The notes: generated by a model not told the origin, from the sequence alone. A stretch of DNA of 45,477 nt from JANNWF01 sp052390415 (GCA_052390415.1 JBQTGY010000124.1:1-45477); one strand, 5' to 3'; numbered from the stretch's first letter, positions 17,346 through 26,317 are shown. Numbers and translations are program-made.

Positions 17346-17999
17346 TCAAGGCATCACCCGAGCATAGTCCGCCACCTGCGAATACACCGCCACAAAGTGG
17401 CAAACGCTACCCAGGATGACGAAGCCGTGCCAGATGGCGTGGGCATAGGTGAGACGGCGGCTCATGTAGAACAGGGTGCCCAAGGTGTAGGCAATGCCGC
17501 CGGCAAGCACCCAACTCAAGGTCCAGGTGGATAGCAGACGCAAGCTGGGCTCGATGGCGACCAGCGCGATCCAGCCCATGCCGATGTAGATCAAGGTTGA
17601 CAAGCCCTTGAAGCGGCCGGTGAAGAACAGCTTGAACACGCAGCCGATGATCGCCAGTCCCCAGACGATGCCGAGCAACGACCAGCCCCAAGGCCCGCGC
17701 AAGCCGACCAGTGCAAATGGCGTGTAGGTGCCGGCGATGAGCAGAAAGATCGCGCAATGATCGAACACCTTCAGACGCGCTTTGGCCGTGGTGTGCGGGA
17801 TCGCGTGGTAAAGGGTGGACGCCAGATACAGCAGCAACAGGGTGACGCCGTAGACGATGGCACCGGCGAGCTGCCAGCCGTCACCAAACAAGGCTGACAA
17901 CGTAATCAACACCGAGGAACCCGCCAATGCCGCGGCGGCGGCAAGACCATGGGTCAGCGCATTGGCCACTTCCTCGCGGACGGTGTGTTCGGCGGTCAT
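17346..17999 (-). CDS. hemolysin III / PAQR-family membrane protein
   Basis: 217 residues with seven hydrophobic segments. Family hallmarks: EEVANALTHGLAAAAAL near the N-terminus, LYLASTLYHAIPH after TM2, FDHCAIFLLIAGTYTPFAL in TM3, and HAIWHGFVILGSVCHF near the C-terminus, containing the histidines thought to bind metal in the CREST/PAQR superfamily. Family members are called hemolysin III or YqfA and are linked to membrane fluidity and lipid hydrolysis, but bacterial function is poorly known. ATG at 17999 is used; a TTG two codons upstream is possible. It is convergent with the anti-sigma gene. Confidence 0.93.
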   Translation of the reverse strand: MTAEHTVREEVANALTHGLAAAAALAGSSVLITLSALFGDGWQLAGAIVYGVTLLLLYLASTLYHAIPHTTAKARLKVFDHCAIFLLIAGTYTPFALVGLRGPWGWSLLGIVWGLAIIGCVFKLFFTGRFKGLSTLIYIGMGWIALVAIEPSLRLLSTWTLSWVLAGGIAYTLGTLFYMSRRLTYAHAIWHGFVILGSVCHFVAVYSQVADYARVMP

Positions 18000-18191
18000 T
18001 GGCAAGGGGTCGACGGCGCAGGGCGCGCGGGCAAGCCCCGATGGTGCCAGATCATTGCGTCAGTCGTCGGTGCGCGCAGCGACGATGCCTTCTCAGTCTG
18101 GGGTCGAATGGACTGCCGGAACACACGATCATGCGGCTGGAAGTCAAATCGATGCGCCTTCCGGCGCCAGCACGATCAGCGTCGATTACGC

Positions 18192-19793
18192 TCAGATACT
18201 CACTGACTGAGCATGTTCCCGGGTGGCGGCAAAATGCACGTCGGGTGCGCGTTCTTGCGCCAACTGCAAGTTGACACGGGTGGGCGCGATGTAGACCAGC
18301 TGGTTGGCGCCGTCCAAGGCCAGATTGACCGCATTCTTTTCGCGAAAGTCTTCCAGCTTCTTGGCATCGGCGCAGTGCACCCAGCGTGCGGTGCTCACGG
18401 CGACCGGCTCGAAGCTTGCTTCGACCCCGTATTCGTCTTTCAGCCGATAGGCGACCACGTCGAACTGCAAGGTGCCGACCGCGCCTAGAATCAGGTCATT
18501 GCTCATCAACGGTCGGAAGAACTGGGTCGCCCCTTCTTCACTGAGTTGGGCGAGTCCTTTCTGCAACTGTTTCAACTTGAGCGGATCGCGCAGCCGCGCG
18601 CGGCGGAACAATTCGGGGGCAAAGTTGGGAATGCCAGTGAAACTCAGGGATTCGCCGGCGCTGAAGGTATCGCCAATCGAGATGGTGCCGTGGTTGTGCA
18701 GACCGATCACGTCGCCCGGATAGGCGGTTTCGACGATCTCACGATCCGAGGCCATGAAGGTCAGCGCGTTGGCGAGTTTGGCCTCCTTGCCGAGTCGCAC
18801 GTGAAAGGCCTTCATGCCAGCGTCAAATCGACCCGAGCAAATGCGCAGAAAGGCGACCCGGTCGCGATGTTGCGGGTCCATGTTGGCCTGGATCTTGAAC
18901 ACGAAGCCGGAGAACGTTTCTTCCTCGGGTGAAATGGTGCGCGAGGTGGTGGCTCGCGGTTGCGGCGACGGCGCGTGCTCGACGAAAAAATCCAGCAACG
19001 GTTGCACGCCAAAGTTATTCACCGCCGAGCCAAAGAACACCGGCGTTTGTTTGCCAGCGAGGTAGGCCTCGCGATCAAACGCATGCGATGCGCCCTGCAC
19101 CAATTCAAGTTCGTCACGAAGTTCCTTGAGCAACTGATGACCAATGCGAGCGGCCAGCTCAGGCGCATCCAGCGAGGCAAAAATGGTGCTGTCCTGGCGG
19201 GTGAAATTGCGCCCTTGTTCGTACAAATGCACCTCGCCGCTGACCAGATGCACCACGCCCTTCAGACGTTGACCCATTCCGATCGGCCAGGTCACTGGCG
19301 CGCACTGGATGCCCAGCACCGATTCCACTTCATCCAACAGATCAATCGGCTCACGGCCCTCGCGATCCAGCTTGTTGATGAAGGTCATGATCGGAGTGGC
19401 GCGTAGCCGGCACACATCCATCAGTTTGATGGTGCGTTCTTCCACGCCTTTGGCGACGTCGATCACCATCAACGCCGAGTCGACCGCGGTCAATACGCGG
19501 TAGGTGTCCTCGCCGAAATCCGCATGGCCGGGGGTGTCGAGCAGGTTGACGATGCATTCCTCGTAGGGGAACTGCATCACCGAGCTGGTGACCGAAATGC
19601 CGCGCTCCTTTTCCAGTGCCATCCAGTCAGATGTCGCATGGCGCGCAGCCTTGCGGCCTTTGACCGAGCCGGCCATCTGGATGGCTCCGCCGAACAGCAG
19701 CAGCTTTTCGGTCAGGGTGGTTTTGCCGGCGTCGGGATGCGAGATGATCGCAAAGGTGCGGCGGCGCCGGGTTTCGCGCAGGTGTTCGGACAT
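18192..19793 (-). CDS. prfC: peptide chain release factor 3
   Basis: 533 residues, the normal RF3 length. RF3 is a translational GTPase that recycles RF1/RF2 from the ribosome. G1 SHPDAGKTTL (18-27), GSVKGRKAARHATSDWMALEKERGIS cut into switch I and the G2 region, G3 DTPGHADFGEDTY, G4 FINKLDREGR, and the RF3-specific C-terminal domains (FSAGESLSFTGIPNFAPELF, VVAYRLKDEYGVE). ATG at 19793 is preferred; a TTG at 19802 is in frame. It stands alone and is followed on its 5' side by an inverted-repeat element. Confidence 0.97.
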   Translation of the reverse strand: MSEHLRETRRRRTFAIISHPDAGKTTLTEKLLLFGGAIQMAGSVKGRKAARHATSDWMALEKERGISVTSSVMQFPYEECIVNLLDTPGHADFGEDTYRVLTAVDSALMVIDVAKGVEERTIKLMDVCRLRATPIMTFINKLDREGREPIDLLDEVESVLGIQCAPVTWPIGMGQRLKGVVHLVSGEVHLYEQGRNFTRQDSTIFASLDAPELAARIGHQLLKELRDELELVQGASHAFDREAYLAGKQTPVFFGSAVNNFGVQPLLDFFVEHAPSPQPRATTSRTISPEEETFSGFVFKIQANMDPQHRDRVAFLRICSGRFDAGMKAFHVRLGKEAKLANALTFMASDREIVETAYPGDVIGLHNHGTISIGDTFSAGESLSFTGIPNFAPELFRRARLRDPLKLKQLQKGLAQLSEEGATQFFRPLMSNDLILGAVGTLQFDVVAYRLKDEYGVEASFEPVAVSTARWVHCADAKKLEDFREKNAVNLALDGANQLVYIAPTRVNLQLAQERAPDVHFAATREHAQSVSI

Positions 19794-19903
19794 GGGGCTC
19801 AATGCAATCGAGGCCGCAGCGCTCAGGCTGCGGCGGGTCGCCGATTATAACGGCGCGCCAACCACGGCCTGTGCGAAGTGACACAGCAGAGCCGAAAAAT
19901 CTT

Positions 19904-20032
19904 CAACGCGGAGGTGCAGAGGACGCAGAGGGACGCAAAGAAGCAAGTGCGTTCAGAGGGATGGGGCCGATCAGTCAGTCGGTTGAATCTGCGAACCTCT
20001 GCACTCTCTGGGCTCTCTGCGCCTCCGCGTTG
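19904..20032. repeat. intergenic inverted-repeat element (CAACGCGGAGG family)
   Basis: The left arm starts CAACGCGGAGGTGCAGAG (19904-19921) and continues with GACGCAGAGGGACGCA. The right arm (about 19996-20032) ends CTCTGCGCCTCCGCGTTG and is its imperfect reverse complement over about 28 bp. The middle 65 nt are not repetitive. Elements with this CAACGCGGAGGCGCAGAG core are widespread as dispersed repeats in proteobacteria (from memory). The gap 19794-20084 between prfC and the lipoprotein gene holds little else. Confidence 0.75.
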
Positions 20033-20084
20033 ATGCCGTGCTTGTCGGTGTCAACTGGAAACGCGATGCAAACCTGCGCCGCGT

Positions 20085-21272
20085 TTACTGCGTGCAGGTG
20101 GCGCGTACGCCGGTGGCCTCGGCGATCTTGGTCCAATCAAATGCGGCCACCGCCTGGTCGTCGTGCACGGCGTAAAACACGCCATTCGGGAATGCCTTGG
20201 TGGGTGCCTGATGCAACCACACGCCATCCGTATTGGCCGTGGTCTTGCCGGTGAAACTGCCGCGATGCTCCAAAGTTTGGCGGTCAAACAGATGGAACAG
20301 CGAGCGGTCCTTGAACTGGTCGGTGGCGATCCAATAACCGCTGCCATCGGCGCAGTCCCACAACGCGATGCCTTCGGCCTGAGCCTTGAACAAGCCGGCG
20401 CCGAGATCCTGACCGGTGTACTTGCCGGCCAGGTCGTAGATCTTGATACGGGTGCCATCGACCTGATCTTCTTCGGCCAGCAGAAGGCGGTTCTGCACAG
20501 CGTCGCCCCACAACGATTCCGAGATCCGGATTGCACCAGCGGCATCCGTCGCACCCATGCTGCCCAGCGACTCGACGGCGAGTTTGCCATCGGTGACACG
20601 CAGCTGGTAACGCCGATAACGCTCACCCAACTCGGCGACAGGCGGCACCACGTCCTCGTCGGTTTGACTCATGTAAGCGTCGCTGATGATCGCCTCGTAT
20701 CCGCCATCGTGACTGCGCACCCACAGGCCGTAGGGCTGCTTCAGTTCGCTTTCACCGAAGGTTCCCAGGGGCTGCAGGGCAGGCAGGCTCAGCACTTGCA
20801 CGCGGTGATTGTCGCGCTCCACCACCAGCAGCAGATTGTCGATGACGTAAATGCCATTGGGGCGCTTGAATTGACCAGTCTCTTTTCCGGGGGCACCGAA
20901 GGAACCTTTCAGCAGGCCACTGTCGGCGTCAAACAACATGACGCGGTCGCTGCCCTTGGCGGTGGCGTAGAGCCATGGGGTGCCGACCGGTCCGTGCCAC
21001 ACCGCAACCGAATCGAGATTGTCATCCTCGTTGGACTCCGTCATGAAGGTCTCCTCGACCTCCACGCGAGCAAGGTCGAGACTGCTCAGCAATAGGTCCT
21101 CGACTTCATCGGGCTCGGCGACTGGCGGAGCGATCACTGCCGGTTCGGCAACCGCAGGAGCTACGGGCGGTGTAGCGGCGGGTTGCTCGCTGGGCGAATC
21201 GCCGCAGGCGGCGAGCAAGGCCATTGGTACGAGCAAAGCAAACGATCGCGCGCGGGCAACCATGGTCTTCAT
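20085..21272 (-). CDS. beta-propeller lipoprotein, phytase-like / NHL-like
   Basis: 395 residues. Lipobox LLAAC around residue 25 after a hydrophobic signal, then a proline/alanine-rich linker (about 25-60). The rest is a predicted six-bladed propeller. Segments resembling beta-propeller phytases are DNLDSVAVWHGPVGTPWLYATAKGS cut at its GSDRVMLFD strand, and EGIALWDCADGSGYWIATDQ with the late NTDGVWL. Between them GQFKRPNGIYVID and ERDNHRVQVLSLP look like NHL repeats. The canonical phytase NNxDV motif is replaced by RPNGIYV, so calcium-dependent phytate hydrolysis is uncertain. ATG at 21272 is used; in-frame starts at 21302 and 21263 exist. Divergent from the metX riboswitch. Cell-envelope location is likely. 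Confidence 0.7.
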   Translation of the reverse strand: MKTMVARARSFALLVPMALLAACGDSPSEQPAATPPVAPAVAEPAVIAPPVAEPDEVEDLLLSSLDLARVEVEETFMTESNEDDNLDSVAVWHGPVGTPWLYATAKGSDRVMLFDADSGLLKGSFGAPGKETGQFKRPNGIYVIDNLLLVVERDNHRVQVLSLPALQPLGTFGESELKQPYGLWVRSHDGGYEAIISDAYMSQTDEDVVPPVAELGERYRRYQLRVTDGKLAVESLGSMGATDAAGAIRISESLWGDAVQNRLLLAEEDQVDGTRIKIYDLAGKYTGQDLGAGLFKAQAEGIALWDCADGSGYWIATDQFKDRSLFHLFDRQTLEHRGSFTGKTTANTDGVWLHQAPTKAFPNGVFYAVHDDQAVAAFDWTKIAEATGVRATCTQ

Positions 21273-21424
21273 GCGAACTCGAATCGGTGAGGAAGCCGGC
21301 AAGTTTAGCGGCCAGTTATGACAGCGGCGACTGAACAGGTGTCAGCAAGCGTGCGGCGAGCAGGCGAACAGATATGCCAAAAGGTTAGCATCGATCCTTT
21401 CATCGCTTCATCCGCATGAAAAGA

Positions 21425-21454
21425 TTGACAGTCGAACAAATAGGCGACTAATCT
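21425..21454 (+). promoter_or_regulatory. probable sigma70 promoter of the metX-metB operon
   Basis: A perfect -35 TTGACA (21425-21430) is followed 16 or 18 nt later by ACTAAT (21447-21452) or TAATCT (21449-21454) as -10. Transcription would begin around 21458-21461, right at the 5' strand of riboswitch helix P1, which supports the assignment. Confidence 0.6.
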
Positions 21455-21461
21455 GTGTCCA

Positions 21462-21584
21462 CACCATCCAGACCGGCAGAGGGACAGGCCCTTTGAAGCC
21501 GGGGCAACCCGCGACAGCGCAAGCTGTCGCGACGGTGCTAATTCCTGCGGAGCCCCGATGGTCGGGGCGTCCGGAAGATGGGTG
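21462..21584 (+). ncRNA. SAM-I (S-box) riboswitch
   Basis: All conserved SAM-I elements occur in order. P1 5' strand CACCATC; then the kink-turn region ending GAGGGA (21479-21484); GGCCC and GAA.CC around 21487-21500; CAACC (21505-21509); hairpin P3 with stem GCGACAGC/GCTGTCGC and GCAA loop (21511-21530); GGTGCTAATTCC (21534-21545); P4 CCCCGATGGTCGGGG (21553-21567); GGAAGATGG (21573-21581) and the P1 3' strand GATGGGTG. The class binds S-adenosylmethionine and turns off methionine biosynthesis. It sits 82 nt before the metX start codon. Confidence 0.93.
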
Positions 21585-21636
21585 TACGCAGTGACCCGCG
21601 ACGCGGGTGGCGTGCAGCCTCATCGCCGGTTCCGCA

Positions 21637-21660
21637 GGTGGGATGGTTCCACCAGGAGCC
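21637..21660 (+). promoter_or_regulatory. expression platform: hairpins around the metX ribosome binding site
   Basis: The Shine-Dalgarno AGGAG (21654-21658) lies inside a possible stem GGTTCC (21645-21650) / GGAGCC (21655-21660) with loop ACCA and one G-U pair. A competing stem GGTGG (21637-21641) / CCACC (21649-21653) would leave AGGAG free. No T tract is present, so control by hiding the ribosome site is more likely than termination. This is inference from base pairing by eye. Confidence 0.5.
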
Positions 21661-21666
21661 CGCGCC

Positions 21667-22785
21667 ATGAGCCTTGCCGAATCCGCCGCCTACTGCACCG
21701 AATCCACTTCACTTCGCCACTTCGACGTTCCGGCCTTGGCCGATGCGCGGCGTGCCGAGTTCGAAGTCGAATTGCCGATGCGATACGCAGGCACACGGCG
21801 AATTTCGTTGAAGGTTGAATGGAGCGGGCCGCGCAACGCACCGGCGGTGTGGGTCGCGGGTGGCATCTCGGCGCACCGGCATCTGGCCGCCAATGCCGCC
21901 GACGCGCAAGCCGGTTGGTGGCAAGACGCGATTGGCTACGGTCAGGCCCTGGACCCGTCGCGCTATCGTTTATTGGCGTTTGATTGGGTGGGCAGCGACG
22001 GCACCTTGGATGTGGCGATCGACACCGCCGATCAGGCCGACGCCATTGCGCTGGTGTTGGATCAACTCGGCATCGGTTGCCTGCACGCCTTTGTCGGTGC
22101 CTCCTACGGTGCGATGGTCGGATTGGCATTCGCCGCGCGGCATCCGCAGCGTTTGCGCCGCTTGGTTGTTTTGAGTGGCGCCCATCGGCCGCATCCCTAT
22201 GCAAGTGCCTTCCGCGCGCTGCAGCGGCAAGTGGTCGCGCTGGGACAGCTGCAATGTGATGGCAGCCACGGGCTCTCGCTGGCCCGGCAATTGGCCATGC
22301 TCAGTTACCGCACACCGGAAGAGTTTGCCGAACGCTTTGACGCGCCGGTAGCGATCGACGGTGGTCGTGCGCGCTGTGCGTCCGAAGACTATCTGGCGGT
22401 ATGCGGTACGCGCTACGTCGAGCGGTGGACGCCGACCGCATTCCTGCGTTTGTCCGAGTCCATCGACTTGCATCGCGTCGATCCGGCGTTGATCAACGTG
22501 CCAACCGACGTGTTCGCGGTCGAGCAGGACTGGCTGGCACCGCCGTCTGAACTTGCAGATCTGGTCGCCGGCATAAAAGCCCCAACACGCTTGCGCCGGA
22601 TCGATTCACGCTTTGGCCACGACGCCTTCCTCAAGGAAGTCACTGCAGTCGATGCCTTCTTGCGTGATGCGTTGTGTACGCCGCTTGCGCCGGCTTTGCT
22701 CGCGTCCGCCTCAATCGTCCCGGCTTCCCTTGCGCCGCCCCTGGCTGCCCCCGTTCTGCTTGCCAACTTGAGTTCTGGAGTTTGA
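21667..22785 (+). CDS. metX: homoserine O-succinyltransferase/acetyltransferase, MetX type
   Basis: 372 residues, alpha/beta-hydrolase fold. It acylates homoserine, the first committed step of methionine biosynthesis. Nucleophile S146 in GASYGAM, acid D288 in VEQDWL and H318 in RFGHDAF form the triad. The GGISAHRH segment near residue 62 and the short spacing resemble the xanthomonad MetX enzymes that use succinyl-CoA; this substrate choice is from family knowledge and not proven here. ATG at 21667 has AGGAG at the right distance and follows the SAM-I riboswitch; upstream in-frame codons overlap the RNA element. The metB start is 4 nt after the stop, so the two are one operon repressed by SAM. 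The C-terminal 40 residues are alanine/proline/leucine-rich and variable. Confidence 0.88.
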   Translation: MSLAESAAYCTESTSLRHFDVPALADARRAEFEVELPMRYAGTRRISLKVEWSGPRNAPAVWVAGGISAHRHLAANAADAQAGWWQDAIGYGQALDPSRYRLLAFDWVGSDGTLDVAIDTADQADAIALVLDQLGIGCLHAFVGASYGAMVGLAFAARHPQRLRRLVVLSGAHRPHPYASAFRALQRQVVALGQLQCDGSHGLSLARQLAMLSYRTPEEFAERFDAPVAIDGGRARCASEDYLAVCGTRYVERWTPTAFLRLSESIDLHRVDPALINVPTDVFAVEQDWLAPPSELADLVAGIKAPTRLRRIDSRFGHDAFLKEVTAVDAFLRDALCTPLAPALLASASIVPASLAPPLAAPVLLANLSSGV

Positions 22786-22789
22786 TCTG

Positions 22790-23980
22790 ATGACCACACA
22801 CTTTGCCCCCGCCACCCGCGCCGTGCGCGCCTCGATTGATCGCGACACCGCGTTTGGCGCGGTGGTGCCGCCGCTGGTGCTGTCGACCAACTTCAGCTTT
22901 GCCGGCTTTGGCGAGAAGCGCGCCTATGACTACACCCGCAGTGGCAATCCGACCCGCGACCAGCTGGGCGAAGCCTTGGCGCAGTTAGAAGGCGGCGCGG
23001 GCGCAGTGATCACTGCCAGCGGCATGGCCGCGATTACCCTGGTACTGCAACTGCTGGAACCGGGGGATCGGCTGGTGGTGCCGCATGATTGTTATGGCGG
23101 CAGCTGGCGCTTGTTCGATGCCTTGGCCAAGAAGAGCCATTTCGAGCTGGTGGTCACCGATTTCACCGATCCGCGGGCTCTGGCGCAGGCCTTGGCGATT
23201 CCGCCCAAGTTGGTATGGATCGAAACCCCGAGCAACCCGCTGTTGCGGATCACCGACCTGCGCTTCGTCATCGAGGCCGCACACAAGGTCGGCGCGTTGG
23301 CGCTGGTCGACAACACCTTCCTCTCGCCGGCTTTGCAGACGCCCATCGCCTTCGGTGCCGATCTGGTGCTGCACTCAACCACCAAATACATCAATGGCCA
23401 CAGCGATGTGGTCGGTGGTGCGGTGGTGGCGCGCGATGCCGAATTGCATCAGCGACTGACCTGGTGGGCGAATGCGCTGGGGCTCACCGGCAGTCCGTTC
23501 GACAGTTTCCTGACTTTGCGCGGCCTGCGCACGCTGGATGCACGTCTGCGCGTGCACACACAAAACGCCGACGCGGTGGCAGCCTTGCTGGACGACCATC
23601 CAACGGTGTCTGCAGTGCACTTCCCGGGATTGCCCAGTCATCCGGGACATGCACTGGCGGCGCGTCAGCAACTCGGATTCGGCGCGATGATTTCGTTTGA
23701 ACTCGAAGGTGGCATCGAAGCCGTCAAAGCCTTTCTGGATGGCCTGCAGTGTTTCACCTTGGCCGAGTCGCTGGGTGGTGTGGAGAGTTTGGTCGCGCAT
23801 CCGGCCAGCATGACCCATGCGGCGATGACCGCCGAAGTGCGCGCGAAGGCGGGCATTAACGATGGCCTGCTGCGGCTGTCGATTGGCATTGAAGCAGTTG
23901 ATGATTTGCTGGCAGATATCGCGGCGGGTCTTGAGCGTGCCGCGGCACTTTCGCCTGCCGTAGCGGTGTCTGCGTATTGA
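22790..23980 (+). CDS. metB: cystathionine gamma-synthase (trans-sulfuration PLP enzyme)
   Basis: 396 residues, fold-type I PLP enzyme of the Cys/Met metabolism family. It condenses O-acyl-homoserine with cysteine to cystathionine. PLP lysine K199 lies in HSTTKYINGHSDVVGG; other marks are YDYTRSGNPTRDQL near the start, SGMAAITLVLQLL, VWIETPSNPLLRITD, LVDNTFLSPALQ, and ESLGGVESLVAHPASMTH. Second gene of the riboswitch-controlled met operon, 4 nt after metX, which favours MetB over the related cystathionine gamma-lyase or O-succinylhomoserine sulfhydrylase, though these cannot be separated by sequence motifs alone. Confidence 0.9.
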   Translation: MTTHFAPATRAVRASIDRDTAFGAVVPPLVLSTNFSFAGFGEKRAYDYTRSGNPTRDQLGEALAQLEGGAGAVITASGMAAITLVLQLLEPGDRLVVPHDCYGGSWRLFDALAKKSHFELVVTDFTDPRALAQALAIPPKLVWIETPSNPLLRITDLRFVIEAAHKVGALALVDNTFLSPALQTPIAFGADLVLHSTTKYINGHSDVVGGAVVARDAELHQRLTWWANALGLTGSPFDSFLTLRGLRTLDARLRVHTQNADAVAALLDDHPTVSAVHFPGLPSHPGHALAARQQLGFGAMISFELEGGIEAVKAFLDGLQCFTLAESLGGVESLVAHPASMTHAAMTAEVRAKAGINDGLLRLSIGIEAVDDLLADIAAGLERAAALSPAVAVSAY

Positions 23981-24028
23981 GGGCGATGTGGTGGGACGCA
24001 AGAACCAAAGGCGTGTGCTGCCTGCGCT

Positions 24029-24083
24029 CGGTCGGCTCTACAAAAGCTTGAGAGCGCCGCCGCTCCTCTGGTAGGGCCGACCG
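24029..24083. terminator. imperfect palindrome, probable bidirectional terminator
   Basis: CGGTCGGCTCTAC (24029-24041) and GTAGGGCCGACCG (24071-24083) pair with one wobble position, enclosing a second hairpin GAGCG-CCGC-CGCTC (24052-24065). It sits between the convergent metB and MASE1-GGDEF-EAL genes. No long T tract. It may instead be a repeat element. Confidence 0.45.
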
Positions 24084-24091
24084 AAATGTTC

Positions 24092-26317
24092 TCACGCCGC
24101 GCGCGACAAGGGCTTGCTCAGTCCCGGCGGTGGCGCCTTGAAGTAGTCGTCGATCGGCGTTGGCTGATCGACCACGTAGCCTTGCGCATAGTCGACACCC
24201 AAGTGGTACAGGCGATCGCGGATGGCTTCGTTTTCCACGAATTCGGCTACGGTACGTTTGTTGATGCCGCGTGCGATGTCGGCAATTGCACGCACGATCG
24301 ACAACGACAAGGGCGAAGTATCGAGTTCGCGCACAAAGCTGCCGTCGATCTTGAAATAGTCGACATCCAGAGCGTTGAGATAAGCGAACGAACAGAAGCC
24401 GGTGCCAAAATCGTCCAGCGCCAGTCGGCAACCCAAGGCGCGCACGCCATCAATGAAGCGCCGCGCTTCGCCCAGATCGCGAATCGCCGAAGTCTCCGTG
24501 ATTTCGAAACACAGCTTGCCGCGCGGCACCGTGCTTTCGATCATGCGTTTGCGCAGAAAAATCAGGAACTCGGGATCGTTGACCGAGGCGGCGCACAGAT
24601 TGATTCCGCATAACTCGACCTCGGCCAAGGCCTCGGGGTGCGACTCCAGCCACGTCAACGTGAGTTCGATCACGTGCCGATCAAGTCGTGTGCCGAGGCG
24701 AAAACGTTCGGCGGCGGCGACGAACTGGTCCGGCTGCAACAGCGCGCCGGTTTGTGGATCGGTCATGCGGGTCAGCACTTCGAAGTGGCGTCCGGTTGCC
24801 AGCCCAAGCACCAGCGGGCTGATGGTCTGGCAATACAGCCTGAAATTGCCTTGTTCCAGCGCCGTGGTCAGGCGCATCGCCCACAGCATGGCCGAGGATC
24901 GTTCGCGAGCGGCATCACCGGTGGTGATCATCTTGACCCGGTTGCCACCCATCTCCTTGGCGCCAAAACACGCCGCATCCGCTTGTGCGAGCAGGGCCGG
25001 ATAGTCTTGCCGACGCGGCAGGAATGGCACCAGGCCGATGCTGGTGGTCAGCGAATAAACGTGGCCAACGTGCGGATAACGAAACTCGGCGATGGCTTCG
25101 CGCAGTTGCTCACAATCGCGCTCGGCCTCCAGCGGCAAACGTTTGCGCAACAACACGGCGAACTCGTCGCCGCCGATTCTGGCGAGGATGTCATCGGTAC
25201 GAATCGAGGCCGTCAGCACGCCAGCAAGCGAGCGCACCAAGGCGTCGCCAACCGCATGGCTGGCAGTGTCGTTGATCAGCTTGAACTGATCGAGATCGAT
25301 GTAAGCCAAGGCCATGGGTTCTTCGCCGCCGCCATCGATCAGCCGTCGCGCCTGCGTTTCGAAGCCGACGCGGTTGAGCAGGCCGGTCAATTCGTCGTGA
25401 CTCGCCGCACGCAGCATCTGGCTGGAAGCAATCCGGCTCTCGAACGTGGTGGCCGCCAGGAATAACGGCGCCAAGGTCACCACCGACAGGAACACCAGCA
25501 AGACCACGGCTTCAAACAACGACGGCGGCGGAAAGAAGCCACCAATCCCGATGCCGGCGACCAAGGCCAAACCAACGCCCACGAGCAACGCGCCCAACGC
25601 CGTCATCAGCGGAGGGAAACGCAGCGCGCTCCACAGCAGCAGGGCCAGCGGAAGGCTGGTCAAACCCAACGCGTACGTGGACGCGATGGGCGCCGACGCC
25701 ATGACCACCGCCGCGCTGAGCGCGAACACGGCGCACCAGATGGCCATTTCGCGGCGACTGGCGAAGCGCATGCGTTGACCAGCATCACGGCGCTCATGGC
25801 GCCGCAAGAAGGCCAGTCGCAAGGCGGGTGCTACCAGCACCACACCGAACAGGTTGCCGGTGAACCATTTGGCGCTGGCTTGCAGTGCTTCTGCAGGCGG
25901 CGTCATCCCGTTCATCACCAGGCCAGCCACGCCGATCGGCGCGCTGAGCGCCGACATCAGGATGCCACCCGCCAGCACCGCCAGACCCGTGCGCACCGCG
26001 AAGCCGGCCAACAAGCGACCGCCCAGGCGCATCGCCAAGGTCGCACCAACAGCGGCACCCAGCACGTTGGCAAGCGCCGAAAACGGAAGGAATGCCCACG
26101 GCGCTCCGAGCAGGGTCTGCGAGAGCAAATCCGCCAGCAGCAGCAGCAGCCAATAGCGTCGACCGAACATCAGCAGGCTCGCCAAAGCCACGCCGGACGG
26201 CAGCCAGATCAGCGCGACCTGGTCGGGACCGTGCAGCACTTCCGAGCCAATCACCGCACCGCCGACGTACAGGCCAAGTACGACGGCATAACGCGAGAGG
26301 TGGCGGGGCAGGTTCAC
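24092..26317 (-). CDS. MASE1-GGDEF-EAL membrane c-di-GMP enzyme
   Basis: 741 residues. Residues 1-290 form an integral-membrane MASE1 sensor with eight or so hydrophobic segments and the family motif ALIWLPSGVALASLL near residue 35. The GGDEF domain (about 305-465) has intact GGDEF at 382-386 (ILARIGGDEFAVLL) and an asparagine/aspartate-containing DLDQFKLIND-like segment. The EAL domain (about 480-735) carries the variant EVL at 513-515, common in active phosphodiesterases, plus ELCGINLCAASVND, FEITETSAIRD and DDFGTGFCSFAYLNALDVDYFKID. Both activities are therefore possible. ATG at 26317. Alone between metB (convergent) and sdaA. Confidence 0.93.
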   Translation of the reverse strand: MNLPRHLSRYAVVLGLYVGGAVIGSEVLHGPDQVALIWLPSGVALASLLMFGRRYWLLLLLADLLSQTLLGAPWAFLPFSALANVLGAAVGATLAMRLGGRLLAGFAVRTGLAVLAGGILMSALSAPIGVAGLVMNGMTPPAEALQASAKWFTGNLFGVVLVAPALRLAFLRRHERRDAGQRMRFASRREMAIWCAVFALSAAVVMASAPIASTYALGLTSLPLALLLWSALRFPPLMTALGALLVGVGLALVAGIGIGGFFPPPSLFEAVVLLVFLSVVTLAPLFLAATTFESRIASSQMLRAASHDELTGLLNRVGFETQARRLIDGGGEEPMALAYIDLDQFKLINDTASHAVGDALVRSLAGVLTASIRTDDILARIGGDEFAVLLRKRLPLEAERDCEQLREAIAEFRYPHVGHVYSLTTSIGLVPFLPRRQDYPALLAQADAACFGAKEMGGNRVKMITTGDAARERSSAMLWAMRLTTALEQGNFRLYCQTISPLVLGLATGRHFEVLTRMTDPQTGALLQPDQFVAAAERFRLGTRLDRHVIELTLTWLESHPEALAEVELCGINLCAASVNDPEFLIFLRKRMIESTVPRGKLCFEITETSAIRDLGEARRFIDGVRALGCRLALDDFGTGFCSFAYLNALDVDYFKIDGSFVRELDTSPLSLSIVRAIADIARGINKRTVAEFVENEAIRDRLYHLGVDYAQGYVVDQPTPIDDYFKAPPPGLSKPLSRAA

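Noticed and set aside
17857..18210. Plus-strand open frame of 117 codons between the hemolysin III and prfC genes
   Set aside because: It overlaps both genes antisense and has no domain or ribosome site; the 192-nt gap appears non-coding.
20163..21095. Open frame of 310 codons on the plus strand opposite the lipoprotein gene
   Set aside because: It mirrors the minus-strand gene's codon structure; no domain or signal is seen and the minus-strand protein has a lipobox and propeller motifs.
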